Position numbers and translations under genes: made by a program
Source: DATGLG01 sp035294245
GTDB lineage: Bacteria > Pseudomonadota > Alphaproteobacteria > JACZXZ01
Reading direction: 5' to 3'
Assembly (NCBI GenBank): GCA_035294245.1
Contig: DATGLG010000017.1
Coordinates: 62,001-126,000, forward strand
DNA length: 64,000 nucleotides
The notes under the pieces: model-generated
Told to the model about the DNA's origin: nothing
Database searches by the model: none
What the model saw: only the letters and a program-made list of their open reading frames with translations
Part shown: positions 49,242 through 58,881 of the stretch, one piece after another
Position numbering within the stretch: the first letter of the stretch is position 1
Layout of the letters: every line of letters starts with the position of its first letter

Positions 49242-49832
49242 TCAGTTCCGCGCACCGGCGGCCTGAAGCAGCTTGACCACCTGCGGCTGTCTCCCGTTCC
49301 GGGCATAGTCCAGCGCCGACAGCCCGGAAAAATCGGTGGCGGAGACGTCCGCCTTCGCCGCGAGCAGCTCCTTGACGACCTCGACATGCCCGGCCTGGGC
49401 GGCCTTCATCAGGGCAGTGATGCCCTGTCGGTTCCCAGCGTTCACGTCGGCGCGGGCGGCCACCAGCGCCTTCACGCAAGGCACTTGTCCCCGCGCCGCC
49501 GCCCACATCAAAGCCGTATTTCCGTCCTCGTCCTTCTGATCGACGCGCGCGCCATGCTTGAGGAGGAGGGAAACGATGTCGCAATGTCCGCCGATGCTTG
49601 CCAATATGACGGCGTTTTGGCGGTGCACATCGACGTCGTTGAGCGTGGCCCCGGACTCGATTTGCTGCTGCACGCCGGCATAATCGCCGGCCTTGGCGGC
49701 CGTCAGGAGCGGGTTGCCGCTGAAAGGGTTGAATTGCTGGGCGGCGGCCGGGTGCGCTGCGGCGATCAGCACGGCCAGCGCGACGGCATCAACCCGCAAT
49801 CCTGAAATCCGCCGCCGCAGCGCATCGTTCAC
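49242..49832 (-). CDS. secreted ankyrin-repeat protein
   Basis: 196 aa from a GTG at 49832; in-frame ATGs occur further up (to 49994), but the region before the signal peptide is not conserved-looking. A signal peptide (VALAVLIAAAHPAAAQ) precedes about five ankyrin repeats of 33 residues: NPLLTAAKAGDYAGVQQQIE, QNAVILASIGGHCDIVSLLL, GNTALMWAAARGQVPCVKAL, GITALMKAAQAGHVEVVKEL and GLSALDYARNGRQPQVVKLL. Ankyrin domains mediate protein contacts; a periplasmic role is expected. It lies 33 bp from cobD on the same strand. Confidence 0.82.
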   Translation of the reverse strand: MNDALRRRISGLRVDAVALAVLIAAAHPAAAQQFNPFSGNPLLTAAKAGDYAGVQQQIESGATLNDVDVHRQNAVILASIGGHCDIVSLLLKHGARVDQKDEDGNTALMWAAARGQVPCVKALVAARADVNAGNRQGITALMKAAQAGHVEVVKELLAAKADVSATDFSGLSALDYARNGRQPQVVKLLQAAGARN

Positions 49833-50056
49833 GATGACGTTCCGCAACACGACCCTACTCCGCTCAACCCCGGCGCCTGTCGCCCAAATCGACGCGAGGC
49901 GACGGTGAGCCTGCATTCGAGATTGCCAAGGTATGAAAATGAGGGCAAGTCCCCATGCGCGCGGCGGCGCCACGCGGTTTTGGCTTTCCGCCACCGCCCC
50001 TGGTGCTGCGGCGCATTCCGGCTTATATGCCAGGGAGTGGCTTCTCGGGAGTCCTT

Positions 50057-50374
50057 ATGGCTGGAACCGCGCGCCTCACGGCTATTGTACTGACCCTCAT
50101 GGCCGTGGCGGCATGCTCACCGCAGCGCATGAGCTGGACAAAGGAGGGGCTGACGCAAGATGAGCTCCGGCGCGATCAGAAGGCCTGCCTCGCGGAGTCG
50201 CACGACTATGGGTTCCTAAATCTCGGCGGCATGGGAAGCAATGGCACCGGGCCGACAGGTGGGAGTTCCAGCGTGGCGGCGCGCCAGGAGGGTGACCTTT
50301 ACCGCGCCTGCATGCAGTCGCGCGGCTATTCGCAGGTTCCCGCCAATCAGAAGCCGCCTGGGCAGCCTCAATAA
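50057..50374 (+). CDS. small lipoprotein
   Basis: 105 aa from the ATG at 50057. The signal peptide TARLTAIVLTLMAVAAC ends in a lipobox VAAC, then SPQRMSWTKEGLTQDELRRD. The mature part has two Cys (KACLAESHDYGF; YRACMQSRGYSQVP), which could form a disulfide, and a Gly/Ser/Thr stretch between them. The layout (YxxACMxSRGY at the C-terminus) is seen in many short alphaproteobacterial lipoproteins of unknown role. Confidence 0.78.
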   Translation: MAGTARLTAIVLTLMAVAACSPQRMSWTKEGLTQDELRRDQKACLAESHDYGFLNLGGMGSNGTGPTGGSSSVAARQEGDLYRACMQSRGYSQVPANQKPPGQPQ

Positions 50375-50427
50375 GGCGGATTGTGGTAAGCTGGACGCCT
50401 TCGGATGGCTGCGGGGCCAGCAGAACG

Positions 50428-51177
50428 ATGGCAAAGGTCGATGAGCGGCGATCAGGCCGTGGAGATAAGACCAAGAATGGCCCTGCCACGGTGGCTTGCG
50501 TAACCGTTGGCGATCGTGCCATTCCAATCGTGACGCGTAAAAGTCCGCGTGCGCGACGCATCAGCCTCCGCATCGCTCCCGCCGAGGACAAGGTCGAGCT
50601 CGTTTTGCCCCGCGGCGCCTCCCTGGGCGAAGGGCTGCGCTTTGCGGAAGAAAAGTCCGGATGGCTTCTGACGCAGCTCGCGGTTCGTCCGCCGCGGGTT
50701 CCCTTCGCACCCGGCGCCGTCGTTCCCTATCGCGGGGTCGATCACCTGATCCATCATCGGCCCGAAGCGCGCGGCGGCGTTTGGCGTGAAGACGGTGTCA
50801 TCTGCGTGAGCGGGGCTTCCGAGTTCCTCTCGCGGCGGGTCAAGGATTGGCTCAAGCGGGAAGCTCTTGCGCTCCTCTCGGAGCGCGCGCAGGCGACGGC
50901 CGCGCGCCTCAACCGGCGCGTCGCGCGGGTCTCGCTGCGCGACACAACCAGCCGCTGGGGCAGTTGCTCGACGAATGGCGTGATCCATTTCTCCTGGCGC
51001 CTTGTCCTCGCCCCCGACTGGGTGCTGGACTATGTGGTCGCGCACGAGATCGCCCATCTCGTTCACCCCAATCACGGTCAGCGCTTCTGGCGTCTGGTTG
51101 CGACGCTCACCCCCGAGGTCAACGCCCCGCGCGACTGGCTTCGCCGTCAGGGCGAGCACCTGCTGCGCTATGGCTGA
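50428..51177 (+). CDS. YgjP/DUF45-type zinc metallopeptidase
   Basis: 249 aa from the ATG at 50428. The zinc site is DYVVAHEIAHLVHPNHGQRFW (HExxH with a third His), preceded by the family block SLRDTTSRWGSCSTNGVIHF. The N-terminal beta-rich half binds and presents substrate. The family is widespread as an M48-like or WLM/SprT-like protein; its substrate is not established, though YgjP has been reported as a nucleotide-related hydrolase. It lies 54 bp after the lipoprotein gene. Confidence 0.85.
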   Translation: MAKVDERRSGRGDKTKNGPATVACVTVGDRAIPIVTRKSPRARRISLRIAPAEDKVELVLPRGASLGEGLRFAEEKSGWLLTQLAVRPPRVPFAPGAVVPYRGVDHLIHHRPEARGGVWREDGVICVSGASEFLSRRVKDWLKREALALLSERAQATAARLNRRVARVSLRDTTSRWGSCSTNGVIHFSWRLVLAPDWVLDYVVAHEIAHLVHPNHGQRFWRLVATLTPEVNAPRDWLRRQGEHLLRYG

Positions 51178-51261
51178 GACATCCCCCGCAAGCTTCGGAT
51201 AGCGGAATCGTCGAGCAGGGCTTAGCTAAAATTCCATGAATGCGATTGAGGAGATCTCGCT

Positions 51262-52362
51262 ATGGACAGCGTGAACATCAAATCGGGCGACGATGAGCGG
51301 TGGCGCGCCGTGCTTGCCGCCGATGCGAGCCGGGATGGCAGCTTCGTCTATGCGGTACGCTCCACTGGCATTTACTGCCGCCCCTCCTGTCCAAGCCGAC
51401 GGCCCAAGCGCGACCGCGTCACCTTCTATCCGATTCCGGAGGCAGCCGAGCAGGCCGGATATCGGCCTTGCCGGCGTTGCCGGCCACGGGAAGTCGCGCC
51501 GCCCGACCCCCATCTGGAAGCCGTGCGGAAGGCCTGCCGGGCCATCGATGCGATCGATGAGGGCGTGCCGACCCTGGCCGGCCTGGGCCGAGTGGTGGGG
51601 CTGAGTCCACATCATCTCCAGCGCATCTTCACCCGCGTAATGGGCATCAGCCCCCGCGCTTATGCCGATGCGCGCAGGCTCGGGCGGATCAAGGCGCGGC
51701 TCAAGGCTGGCGACGACGTGACCGGAGCGCTTTACGAGGCCGGCTACGGCTCATCGAGCCGACTCTATGAGCGGGCGAACGGCCAGCTCGGCATGACCCC
51801 GGCGACCTATAAGCGCGGCGGCGCCGGCGCCAGGATCGTCTATGCGCTCGGCGATAGCGCGCTCGGCCGGGTACTCGTGGCGGCGACCGAGCGGGGCGTC
51901 TGCATGGTCGGCCTGGGTGATAGCGACCGTCAATTGGAGCGCGAGCTGCGCGAGGAGTTTCCGGCGGCGGAAATCGCCCGGGATGAGCGCCGCCTCGGCA
52001 ATTGGCTGAGCGCGATCCTGCGTCACCTCGCCGGCCGCGAGCCGCACTTGTCGCTGCCTCTGGACGTGCGGGCGACGGCGTTCCAGTGGCGGGTATGGCA
52101 GGCGCTCCGTGCCATTCCCTATGGCGAGCAGCGCAGCTATGGCGAGATCGCCAAGGCGCTGGGCGAGCCGAAGGCGGCGCGCGCCGTGGGCCGCGCCTGT
52201 GCGACGAACCCCGTGGCGCTCATCGTACCTTGCCACCGGGCCGTGGGCGGTGGCGGCGATCTCACCGGTTACCGCTGGGGTGTCGCGCGCAAAAAGGCGC
52301 TGCTCGCCGGAGAGCGGGAGCGAGCCCTGGTCATGGGCGCGAAGCAACGCCGCTCGGCCTGA
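51262..52362 (+). CDS. ada: bifunctional Ada: methyl-DNA repair and transcription activator
   Basis: 366 aa. N-terminal Ada zinc site with the methyl-phosphotriester acceptor Cys: STGIYCRPSCPSRRPKRDRV and YRPCRRCRPREV (four Cys). An AraC-type helix-turn-helix follows (LAGLGRVVGLSPHHLQRIFT, SSRLYERANGQLGMTPATYK), and the O6-methylguanine methyltransferase domain ends with NPVALIVPCHRAVGGGG around the acceptor Cys. All three functions look intact. AGGAG lies eight bases before the ATG. It repairs alkylated DNA and, when methylated, activates the adaptive response. Confidence 0.96.
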   Translation: MDSVNIKSGDDERWRAVLAADASRDGSFVYAVRSTGIYCRPSCPSRRPKRDRVTFYPIPEAAEQAGYRPCRRCRPREVAPPDPHLEAVRKACRAIDAIDEGVPTLAGLGRVVGLSPHHLQRIFTRVMGISPRAYADARRLGRIKARLKAGDDVTGALYEAGYGSSSRLYERANGQLGMTPATYKRGGAGARIVYALGDSALGRVLVAATERGVCMVGLGDSDRQLERELREEFPAAEIARDERRLGNWLSAILRHLAGREPHLSLPLDVRATAFQWRVWQALRAIPYGEQRSYGEIAKALGEPKAARAVGRACATNPVALIVPCHRAVGGGGDLTGYRWGVARKKALLAGERERALVMGAKQRRSA

Positions 52363-52646
52363 GAGGCGGCTCCGCGCCTCGAGCACCGGAGCAGGCGCCC
52401 CCGAATCGACTCGACGGCATGGGTCTCACCCAATGCCACGATCAGCGGCGAACTGACGGTCGGCCCCGGCAGCCGCGTCCTTCTCGGCCAGGCTCCCGGA
52501 GGCACGATCATCCCCGACCCCCGTTACACTCGCAGCCTCGGCGCACTTATCGGGGCCCGAGCATCGCGCCGATGGCGAACGTCATTTGCCATCCGCAGCA
52601 CCGCTTTCTATGGTGCGCTGTCCTATTTCTTTCCCTTCGGATGGTC

Positions 52647-53843
52647 ATGCCCCGTCCCGATTCTCCCGTCGTTACCGTGCTTCTCGCCGCCCTCACAGCG
52701 TTCGGGCCGCTTTCGACGGATCTCTACCTCGCATCCCTTCCCGAGCTGACGCATGTTTTCGCCGCCGATGTCTCGACGGCACAGCTGACCCTATCGGTCT
52801 TTCTCGTCGGCTTCGCGATCTCCCAGCTTTTCTACGGCCCGCTCTCCGATCGGTTCGGGCGGCGGCCGCTGCTGATGGGCGGCGTGGTCCTCTACTTCGT
52901 CACCTCGGTCGCCTGTGCGCTGGCGCCCAGCATCGAGCTCCTGATCGCAGCACGGTTTCTGCAGGCGATCGGCGCATGCGCTGCCCCCGTGCTCGCCCGC
53001 GCCATCGTGCGCGACGTCCATGGGCCCACGGAGTCAGCGCGCATCCTGTCCTATATCAGCACCGCCATGGCCTTAGCACCTTTGGTTGGCCCCATGCTCG
53101 GCAGCTATCTCACCGTGTGGTTTGGCTGGCGCGCGAATTTCGTGGTCCTCGCCGCTTTTGCCGGACTGTCCTTCCTGGCTGTCTGGACATTGTTGGTCGA
53201 GACCAACCTCCACAAGGATGCGGACGCGTTCCACCCCGCGCGCATGGCCGGCAATATGGCGGCGCTGCTGCGAAATCGCGCCTATCTCGGCTATGTGCTG
53301 ACGGCTGCTTTTGCTTATAGTGGACTCTTCGCCTTCCTCTCCGGCGCCTCCTTCGTGCTGATCGAGGTGCTGCGGATCCCGACCGAGCATTTCGGGCTTT
53401 ATTTCGCCGTTGTCGTGCTGGGCTACATGATCGGCACGCAGATCGGCGCGCGGCTCGTCATGCGGCATGGCATCGATCGGATGATTTATCTGGGAACGCT
53501 GCTCGGCCTTGCCGCCGGCCTCGCCATGACGCTTCTGAGCTGGTGTGGTGTCGCGCATGTTGCCGCTATCATCGCGCCACAGTTTTTCTGCCTTGTCGCC
53601 CTCGGCATGATCCTGCCCAACAGCATCGCCGGGGCCATCGGTCCCTTCCCCCAGATGGCCGGGCTCGCCTCTTCGCTGCTCGGCTTCATCCAGATGAGCA
53701 TGGCCGCCTTGGTCGGCGTTGGCGTCGGCCACTTCCATGACGGCACGGCGACCCCCATGACGATGGTCATCGCCGCGATGGCGTGTCTCGCCTCCATCGC
53801 GTTTGGTCTTCTGGTCCGCCGGGCGCGGCCCCGACTCGCCTGA
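52647..53843 (+). CDS. Bcr/CflA-family MFS efflux transporter
   Basis: 398 aa from the second ATG; 52641 is also in frame. Twelve helices. The DHA1 Bcr/CflA marks are ALTAFGPLSTDLYLASLPEL in TM1, FYGPLSDRFGRRPLLMGG (motif A) and RFLQAIGACAAPVLARAIVR (motif B). It exports drugs such as bicyclomycin or chloramphenicol, or a sulfonamide, in homologues; the physiological substrate is not fixed. Stands alone between ada and PBP1A with a 284-bp gap upstream in which I see nothing firm. Confidence 0.9.
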   Translation: MPRPDSPVVTVLLAALTAFGPLSTDLYLASLPELTHVFAADVSTAQLTLSVFLVGFAISQLFYGPLSDRFGRRPLLMGGVVLYFVTSVACALAPSIELLIAARFLQAIGACAAPVLARAIVRDVHGPTESARILSYISTAMALAPLVGPMLGSYLTVWFGWRANFVVLAAFAGLSFLAVWTLLVETNLHKDADAFHPARMAGNMAALLRNRAYLGYVLTAAFAYSGLFAFLSGASFVLIEVLRIPTEHFGLYFAVVVLGYMIGTQIGARLVMRHGIDRMIYLGTLLGLAAGLAMTLLSWCGVAHVAAIIAPQFFCLVALGMILPNSIAGAIGPFPQMAGLASSLLGFIQMSMAALVGVGVGHFHDGTATPMTMVIAAMACLASIAFGLLVRRARPRLA

Positions 53844-53845
53844 GC

Positions 53846-56083
53846 TTACTGATTCACCTTGAAGAGGCCGTTCGGCAGGCCGCTGGGAGATGGCGAGCGC
53901 GCGGACGGCGAGGTTGCCGCACTGCGCGCCCCGCTTGAAGAGCCGAGCAAGGACTGCAGCACGGATTCCAGCACCGTGGGCGGCTTGGCGAAGTCATGAG
54001 GTGGGGTGTCCTTGAGCGCCGCCAGCATGAAATTGTGCCAGATCTGCGCCGGCACCGTGCCGCCCGTCACCCGTTTCATCGGCGCGCCATCGTCGTTCCC
54101 GACCCAGACCCCGGCGATGAGATCGGGCGTGAAGCCGATAAACCAGGCATCCCGATAGTCCTCGGTGGTGCCGGTCTTCCCCGCCGCCGGCCGGCCGATC
54201 GCCGCCGCCCGGCCGGTGCCCGAGGTGATGACCCCCGACATCATATCCACCATGACGGCGGCATCCCGCGGCGTCATGACCTCGCCGGGCCCGGAGCCGT
54301 TGCGCTTATAAAGGACCTGGCCGTTGCGGTCGCGGATCTCAAGGATGCCGTAGGGCCACACGCCGCGGCCGCCATCGGCGAAGCTGCCATAAGCACCCGT
54401 GAGCTCCAACAAGCTCACTTCGCTCGTGCCGAGCGCGATGCTCGCATCGTCGCGCAGCTCCGAAGTGATCCCGAGGCGATGCGCGACATCGATCACGCGC
54501 TTGATTCCGACCTTCTGGGCAAGCTGGATCGTCGCAGAATTCAGCGAATGGGCGAGCGCCTGGCGCAAGGTGACCTCGCCGAAGAACTTGTTGTCGTAGT
54601 TGCGCGGGTGCCAATTGCCGTACGAGATCGGCACGTCGTTGAGCTGGGAATCCGGACTATAGCCGGCTTCGAGCCCGGCGAGATAGACGAAGGGCTTGAA
54701 CGAGGAGCCGGGCTGACGCAGCGCCTGGACCGCGCGGTTGAAGGGACTGGTGCGGTAATCGCGACCGCCGACCATCGCCTTGACCTCACCATTGGGTCCG
54801 AGCGCGACAAGAGCGCCCTGACCGATGTCGAGCTTTTCGCCACTCTTGTCGAGGGCGCTTGCCACCGCCTCTTCGGCGAGCTGCTGCAGGCGTGGATCGA
54901 AGGTTGTCTTGACCACGAGGTCGCGGTCGATGTCGCCGACGAGCTCGCGGACCTGGTCCATCGCCCAATCGGCGAAATAGCGCCCCCGCCAAGCAGCACT
55001 CGCAACTGGGCGGAGCTCCTCGCGCGACTTCGCGGCCATAGCCGCTTTCTCGGGCGTGAGAAAGCCCGCATCGACCATGTTCTGCAGCACCTGCGCTGCG
55101 CGCTGAGCCGTGAGATCGGGATTGGCGGCAGGATTGAAGCGCGACGGCGCCTTGAGCAGCCCGGCCAGCACCGCGGCCTCGAAGAGATTCACATTGCGGG
55201 CGGATTTCCCGAAGTATTTATGCGCGGCCGCCTCTACCCCATAGGTTCCGGCACCCATATAGACGCGATTGAGATAGATGGTGAGGATCTGGTCCTTGGT
55301 GAATTTATGCTCGAGCCACAGCGCCAGCAGGACCTCCTGCACCTTCCGCTTGATCGTGCGATCGGGGGTGAGGAAGAGGTTCTTCGCGAGCTGCTGAGTG
55401 ATCGTGCTGCCCCCTTGGCGGATCTGTCCATAGCGCAAATCCTCGAAGAGCGCGCGCAGGATGCCGAAAGGATCGACCCCGAAATGCTCGTAGAAGCGCC
55501 GATCCTCGGTTGCGATCACCGCCTCGGGAAGATAGGGCGGCATCTCCTTGAGGGGGACGACATCGTAGTAAAGGTCGCCATAGGTGGCGAAACTCTGCCC
55601 GTCATCGCCGAGAAGCGTGATGCTCGGCCGCCGCGTGAGTGCCGCGAGATTGGTGTCGGGCAGATCGTAGCCGTAATAGGCGACGATACCCGCAAGCGCC
55701 ACAAAGGCCCAAATGGCGAGGGTCGCCGACCAGCGCAGGACCCAGCCAAGGCGCGAGCGGCGCTTGCGGGGCGCCGATGCGCGCGACCCCGTCTCCGCCC
55801 TGTCTGATCTCAAGATGCGCTCGTGCCTACCAAGGCGACGTCGGCCGCGATCATCGTCGTCCTCCTTATCCCGCAAGCGCGGCTGAAACGACTCGCCGCG
55901 CCGATTCTCGTCGCCACGGCTGGTCCTCCACTCTCGCCCGCGGCGCTCCGGCACCTCGCCGACATCTTCTTCCGAGGATGCCACATCGAGCCGCTCCCCG
56001 CGCAAACCCGAGTCGCGGGCCCGAGACTTCCCCTTGCCGAGGAGTCGGGGCTCGTCTCGGCGTTGCGGTCGTTCGCGCGGCAT
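53846..56083 (-). CDS. penicillin-binding protein 1A, bifunctional peptidoglycan synthase
   Basis: 745 aa. An unusual 115-residue Arg/Asp/Glu-rich cytoplasmic tail precedes one TM helix (about 118-138). The glycosyltransferase domain (about 165-345) has VIATEDRRFYEHFGVDPFG and GGSTITQQLAKNLFL. The transpeptidase domain has the SxxK in RQPGSSFKPFVYLAGLE, SxN in ALAHSLNSATIQLAQ and KTG in RPAAGKTGTTEDYRDAWFIG. It polymerises and cross-links glycan strands. The N-terminal tail is low-complexity and may engage nucleic acid or cytoplasmic partners. Confidence 0.94.
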   Translation of the reverse strand: MPRERPQRRDEPRLLGKGKSRARDSGLRGERLDVASSEEDVGEVPERRGREWRTSRGDENRRGESFQPRLRDKEDDDDRGRRRLGRHERILRSDRAETGSRASAPRKRRSRLGWVLRWSATLAIWAFVALAGIVAYYGYDLPDTNLAALTRRPSITLLGDDGQSFATYGDLYYDVVPLKEMPPYLPEAVIATEDRRFYEHFGVDPFGILRALFEDLRYGQIRQGGSTITQQLAKNLFLTPDRTIKRKVQEVLLALWLEHKFTKDQILTIYLNRVYMGAGTYGVEAAAHKYFGKSARNVNLFEAAVLAGLLKAPSRFNPAANPDLTAQRAAQVLQNMVDAGFLTPEKAAMAAKSREELRPVASAAWRGRYFADWAMDQVRELVGDIDRDLVVKTTFDPRLQQLAEEAVASALDKSGEKLDIGQGALVALGPNGEVKAMVGGRDYRTSPFNRAVQALRQPGSSFKPFVYLAGLEAGYSPDSQLNDVPISYGNWHPRNYDNKFFGEVTLRQALAHSLNSATIQLAQKVGIKRVIDVAHRLGITSELRDDASIALGTSEVSLLELTGAYGSFADGGRGVWPYGILEIRDRNGQVLYKRNGSGPGEVMTPRDAAVMVDMMSGVITSGTGRAAAIGRPAAGKTGTTEDYRDAWFIGFTPDLIAGVWVGNDDGAPMKRVTGGTVPAQIWHNFMLAALKDTPPHDFAKPPTVLESVLQSLLGSSSGARSAATSPSARSPSPSGLPNGLFKVNQ

Positions 56084-56370
56084 GGCGTTCCTTTTAGGAG
56101 AAGAGCTAGCGGAAGGCCATCGCCGACCCGAGAGACAAATTTGAGCGCAGCGTCTGCCTCATCGCGATCCGCGGCGGCATCTTTTGCCCCCACATTGCAA
56201 TATCATAACCTATTGAGATCAAAGCAACTATTTAGATAAAGCCCGGGTTGGATGCGAAAGCGTCGTTTCATGGCCAACGCATTGGAAGCGAGCCGTCCAA
56301 CCGCAGCTCCTGGTCTTGGATGTGCCGCTCCGCCGACTCGGGGAAATGAGAAGCCGGGTTTGCGGCTTTT

Positions 56371-57687
56371 CTAAGGCCGGGCCCGGCGGTCGCGGCGGTC
56401 GCGCCAATCATAGATGGCCATGGCCGCCGGTACGAACCATGGATTCCCCGAATAGAACGGCACAGTCGGGAAACGCCGCTCGGCGAAGAGCGTCCGCGCC
56501 GGCCGACCGAGAATCCGCTGCGCCGCCAGGCGACCAAGATAGGTGCCCATCGGCACGCCGGCGAAGCAATAGCCCGCCGCGAAATGGATACCGTCATGGG
56601 TGCCGATATGAGGATAAAGATCGAAGGTTCCGGCGCAGCGCCCGGTCCAGGCGTGGCTCAGTTTGAGCTCGGCGAAGCCGGGGACCACGCTCCCGGCGAG
56701 GGTGTGGATCTCCGCGGCCTTCGCCTTCAAGCTCGTCATGCGGCTTCCAGTACGCCCGCCGAAGAGAATGCGCGCCCCGTCAGGCGAGCGACGCATGAAG
56801 ATGATGTTGTGCGCGTGATCGATGAAGGTGCGGTCTTGCGGCAACAGGCGGCTCATCCGCTCCGCCGGCAGCGGCTCCGTCGCGATCATGTAGGCGTCGA
56901 AGGGGATGAGGCGCCGGCGCAGCCAGGAAAAGGCGGCGCCGCTATACCCGTTCGTGGCGACGAATACCTCGCGCGCCTGCACGGCCCCGCGGGGCGTTGC
57001 GAGCATGAAGCCGCCGCTTTTCCCGTTGGGGGTTATGCGCTCGACAGGGGTTTGCCCCAGAAGGATGGCGCCCTGGGCGCGAGCGCGGTCGAGAAGCCCG
57101 CGCTGGTAGAGCCCGGGATGGAGCGAGCCCATATTGGGAACGAGCGCGCCGCCGAAGAACCGATCCGTCGCGATTTCGGTGCCCAGGGCTTCGCGGGAGA
57201 TCATCGCGTAATCATCGCCGAGATGCTGGCGTTTGAGTTCCAGCTCTCGCGCAAGATCGTCATATTGGGACGCTGAGCGAGCCATGATCACGCGGCCGCA
57301 GATCTTGAATTGACAGGCGATCTGCTCGCTCTCGATCACCTCGCCGACGGCCTCAAAGGCGCGCTGCATCTCGCGATAGACCGCGATCGCCCGCTCGAGG
57401 CCAAAGCGCTTCGCGATCTCGCCGAAGCTATGCTTCAGCGAGCGCCCGACATAGCCGGCATTGCGGGAGCTCGCTCCCTGCCCGAGATCGCCCTTATCGA
57501 AAACCGCAACGCCCCGTCCTGCGCGCGCAAGGACGAGGGCGGTATTAAGGCCCGTGAGCCCGGCGCCGATGACGGCGACATCGATTTTCGCCGGAAGCGA
57601 CTCCGGCTCCTCATCGAGCGGCCGCGCCGCGTCCCACCAATAGGGCTCTTCCCGAAAATCGGGTGCGAAGAGAGATTCAGCGCTCAT
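56371..57687 (-). CDS. FAD-dependent amine/D-amino-acid oxidase (DAO superfamily)
   Basis: 438 aa. The FAD fold is DVAVIGAGLTGLNTALVLAR, followed by VFDKGDLGQGASSRNAGYVG, and late GYCFAGVPMGTYLGRLAAQR. The YWWDAARP start and the DAO core resemble gamma-glutamylputrescine oxidoreductase (PuuB-like) and related oxidases. It is the last of two minus-strand genes and overlaps the upstream dehydrogenase gene by 4 bp. The substrate is an amine or amino acid, not determined. Confidence 0.86.
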   Translation of the reverse strand: MSAESLFAPDFREEPYWWDAARPLDEEPESLPAKIDVAVIGAGLTGLNTALVLARAGRGVAVFDKGDLGQGASSRNAGYVGRSLKHSFGEIAKRFGLERAIAVYREMQRAFEAVGEVIESEQIACQFKICGRVIMARSASQYDDLARELELKRQHLGDDYAMISREALGTEIATDRFFGGALVPNMGSLHPGLYQRGLLDRARAQGAILLGQTPVERITPNGKSGGFMLATPRGAVQAREVFVATNGYSGAAFSWLRRRLIPFDAYMIATEPLPAERMSRLLPQDRTFIDHAHNIIFMRRSPDGARILFGGRTGSRMTSLKAKAAEIHTLAGSVVPGFAELKLSHAWTGRCAGTFDLYPHIGTHDGIHFAAGYCFAGVPMGTYLGRLAAQRILGRPARTLFAERRFPTVPFYSGNPWFVPAAMAIYDWRDRRDRRARP

Positions 57688-58658
57688 CGCGGCATCTTGG
57701 ATTTCGACCTCGAACGGGCAGCATCGCGATCGGCTTTCAGCCAGCGAATGAGCTCGGCCCTGCGCGCGGCGAGCAGAGCCTCGCCGTCTCGGCTTTGCCA
57801 GTCATAGACGCCTTTTCCGCTCGGCAGGCCGCGATGGCCTTCGGCAACAAGGCGCGCGACGGCCTCGGGCGGAAGCGGTGCTGCATCGAGGCTCGGCTGC
57901 AAGAAGCGGGCGAAATGATACATCGTATCGAGGCCACCGACATCCGCCGATTCGATCGGCCCGGTAACGCCCAGCCGGCGCCCGATGCTGTAGCGCACCA
58001 CCGCATCGATCGCCGCCGCCGAGGCAGCCCCTGACGCCCAAAGCGACCAGGCCTCGCGCAGAGCCGCGAATTGGATGCGATTGCCGATGAATCCCGGCAC
58101 TTCGCGATCGATCATCACGGGCTCTTTGTCGGCCTCGCGCAGAGCCGCGCAGACCCAGGGCACGACATCGGCGGCCGTATCCGGTCCGGCGCAGACCTCG
58201 ACGAGGGGAATCAGCTGGGGCGGATACCAGAAATGGGTCGCGACGACGCGCTCGCGGTTCTGCACACGCGCGACGACCTCGCTTGCCGGATGGCCGCTCG
58301 AAGTCGCCAGCACGGCGGGCGGCGGACATAAGGTGTCGAGGCGCGCGAAGATCGCGTGCTTGAGCGTCATGTCTTCGGGAACGGCCTCGATGACGAGCTC
58401 GGCTTCTGCCGCATCCTCGAGCCGCGTCGACGTGGCGATGCGGCCGAGAGCCGCCTTGGCCTCGCCCTCCGTGGTCAAGCCGTTCTCTTGAAAGAGCGCC
58501 AGGCTTTCCACGATTCGCTGCCGCGCACGCGAGAGGCTCGCATCGCTGCGCCCGATCAAGCGAACGCGGCGCCCGGCCGCCGCGAAGACTTGCGCGATGC
58601 CGTGGCCGATGATGCCATTGCCGATCACGGCGACGGTCCTCAACTCACCTGGGGGCAT
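57684..58658 (-). CDS. 3-hydroxyacyl-CoA dehydrogenase family, NAD-binding
   Basis: 324 aa. Rossmann motif VAVIGNGIIGHGIAQVFAAA with an NAD-type Arg/Ser after it. The catalytic His is in VVATHFWYPPQLIPLVEVCA and the C-terminal domain holds EVPGFIGNRIQFAALREAW. This layout fits short 3-hydroxyacyl-CoA dehydrogenases and relatives such as carnitine 3-dehydrogenase or L-gulonate dehydrogenase. The neighbours (DAO oxidase, MhpD, FAH enzyme) suggest an amino-acid or aromatic breakdown pathway rather than plain beta-oxidation. Confidence 0.84.
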   Translation of the reverse strand: MPPGELRTVAVIGNGIIGHGIAQVFAAAGRRVRLIGRSDASLSRARQRIVESLALFQENGLTTEGEAKAALGRIATSTRLEDAAEAELVIEAVPEDMTLKHAIFARLDTLCPPPAVLATSSGHPASEVVARVQNRERVVATHFWYPPQLIPLVEVCAGPDTAADVVPWVCAALREADKEPVMIDREVPGFIGNRIQFAALREAWSLWASGAASAAAIDAVVRYSIGRRLGVTGPIESADVGGLDTMYHFARFLQPSLDAAPLPPEAVARLVAEGHRGLPSGKGVYDWQSRDGEALLAARRAELIRWLKADRDAARSRSKSKMPR

Positions 58659-58881
58659 ATGGAATCCTTCAATGCCTCGCGTCCAGGATCGAGCCTAGCA
58701 CGTTCGATGTCCGGGCGCCCACGCGGATGAAGTCGGGCGCACATCCGCGCACGGGGTTGACAGCTTGCGACCAGGCTGCCTAGCTTGAGCCAGCGTTCTG
58801 CATCTGTCTCGAATCCTCGTTGCCTAGCGAAGGACCGCGACAGCCTTGGACGTGCGTGCAGCCTGTCTGGAACATCAGCGC

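Noticed and set aside
52363..52646. Possible small gene between ada and the Bcr/CflA transporter
   Set aside because: Open frames there have no ribosome site and no recognisable product; I see nothing firm in this 284-bp gap.
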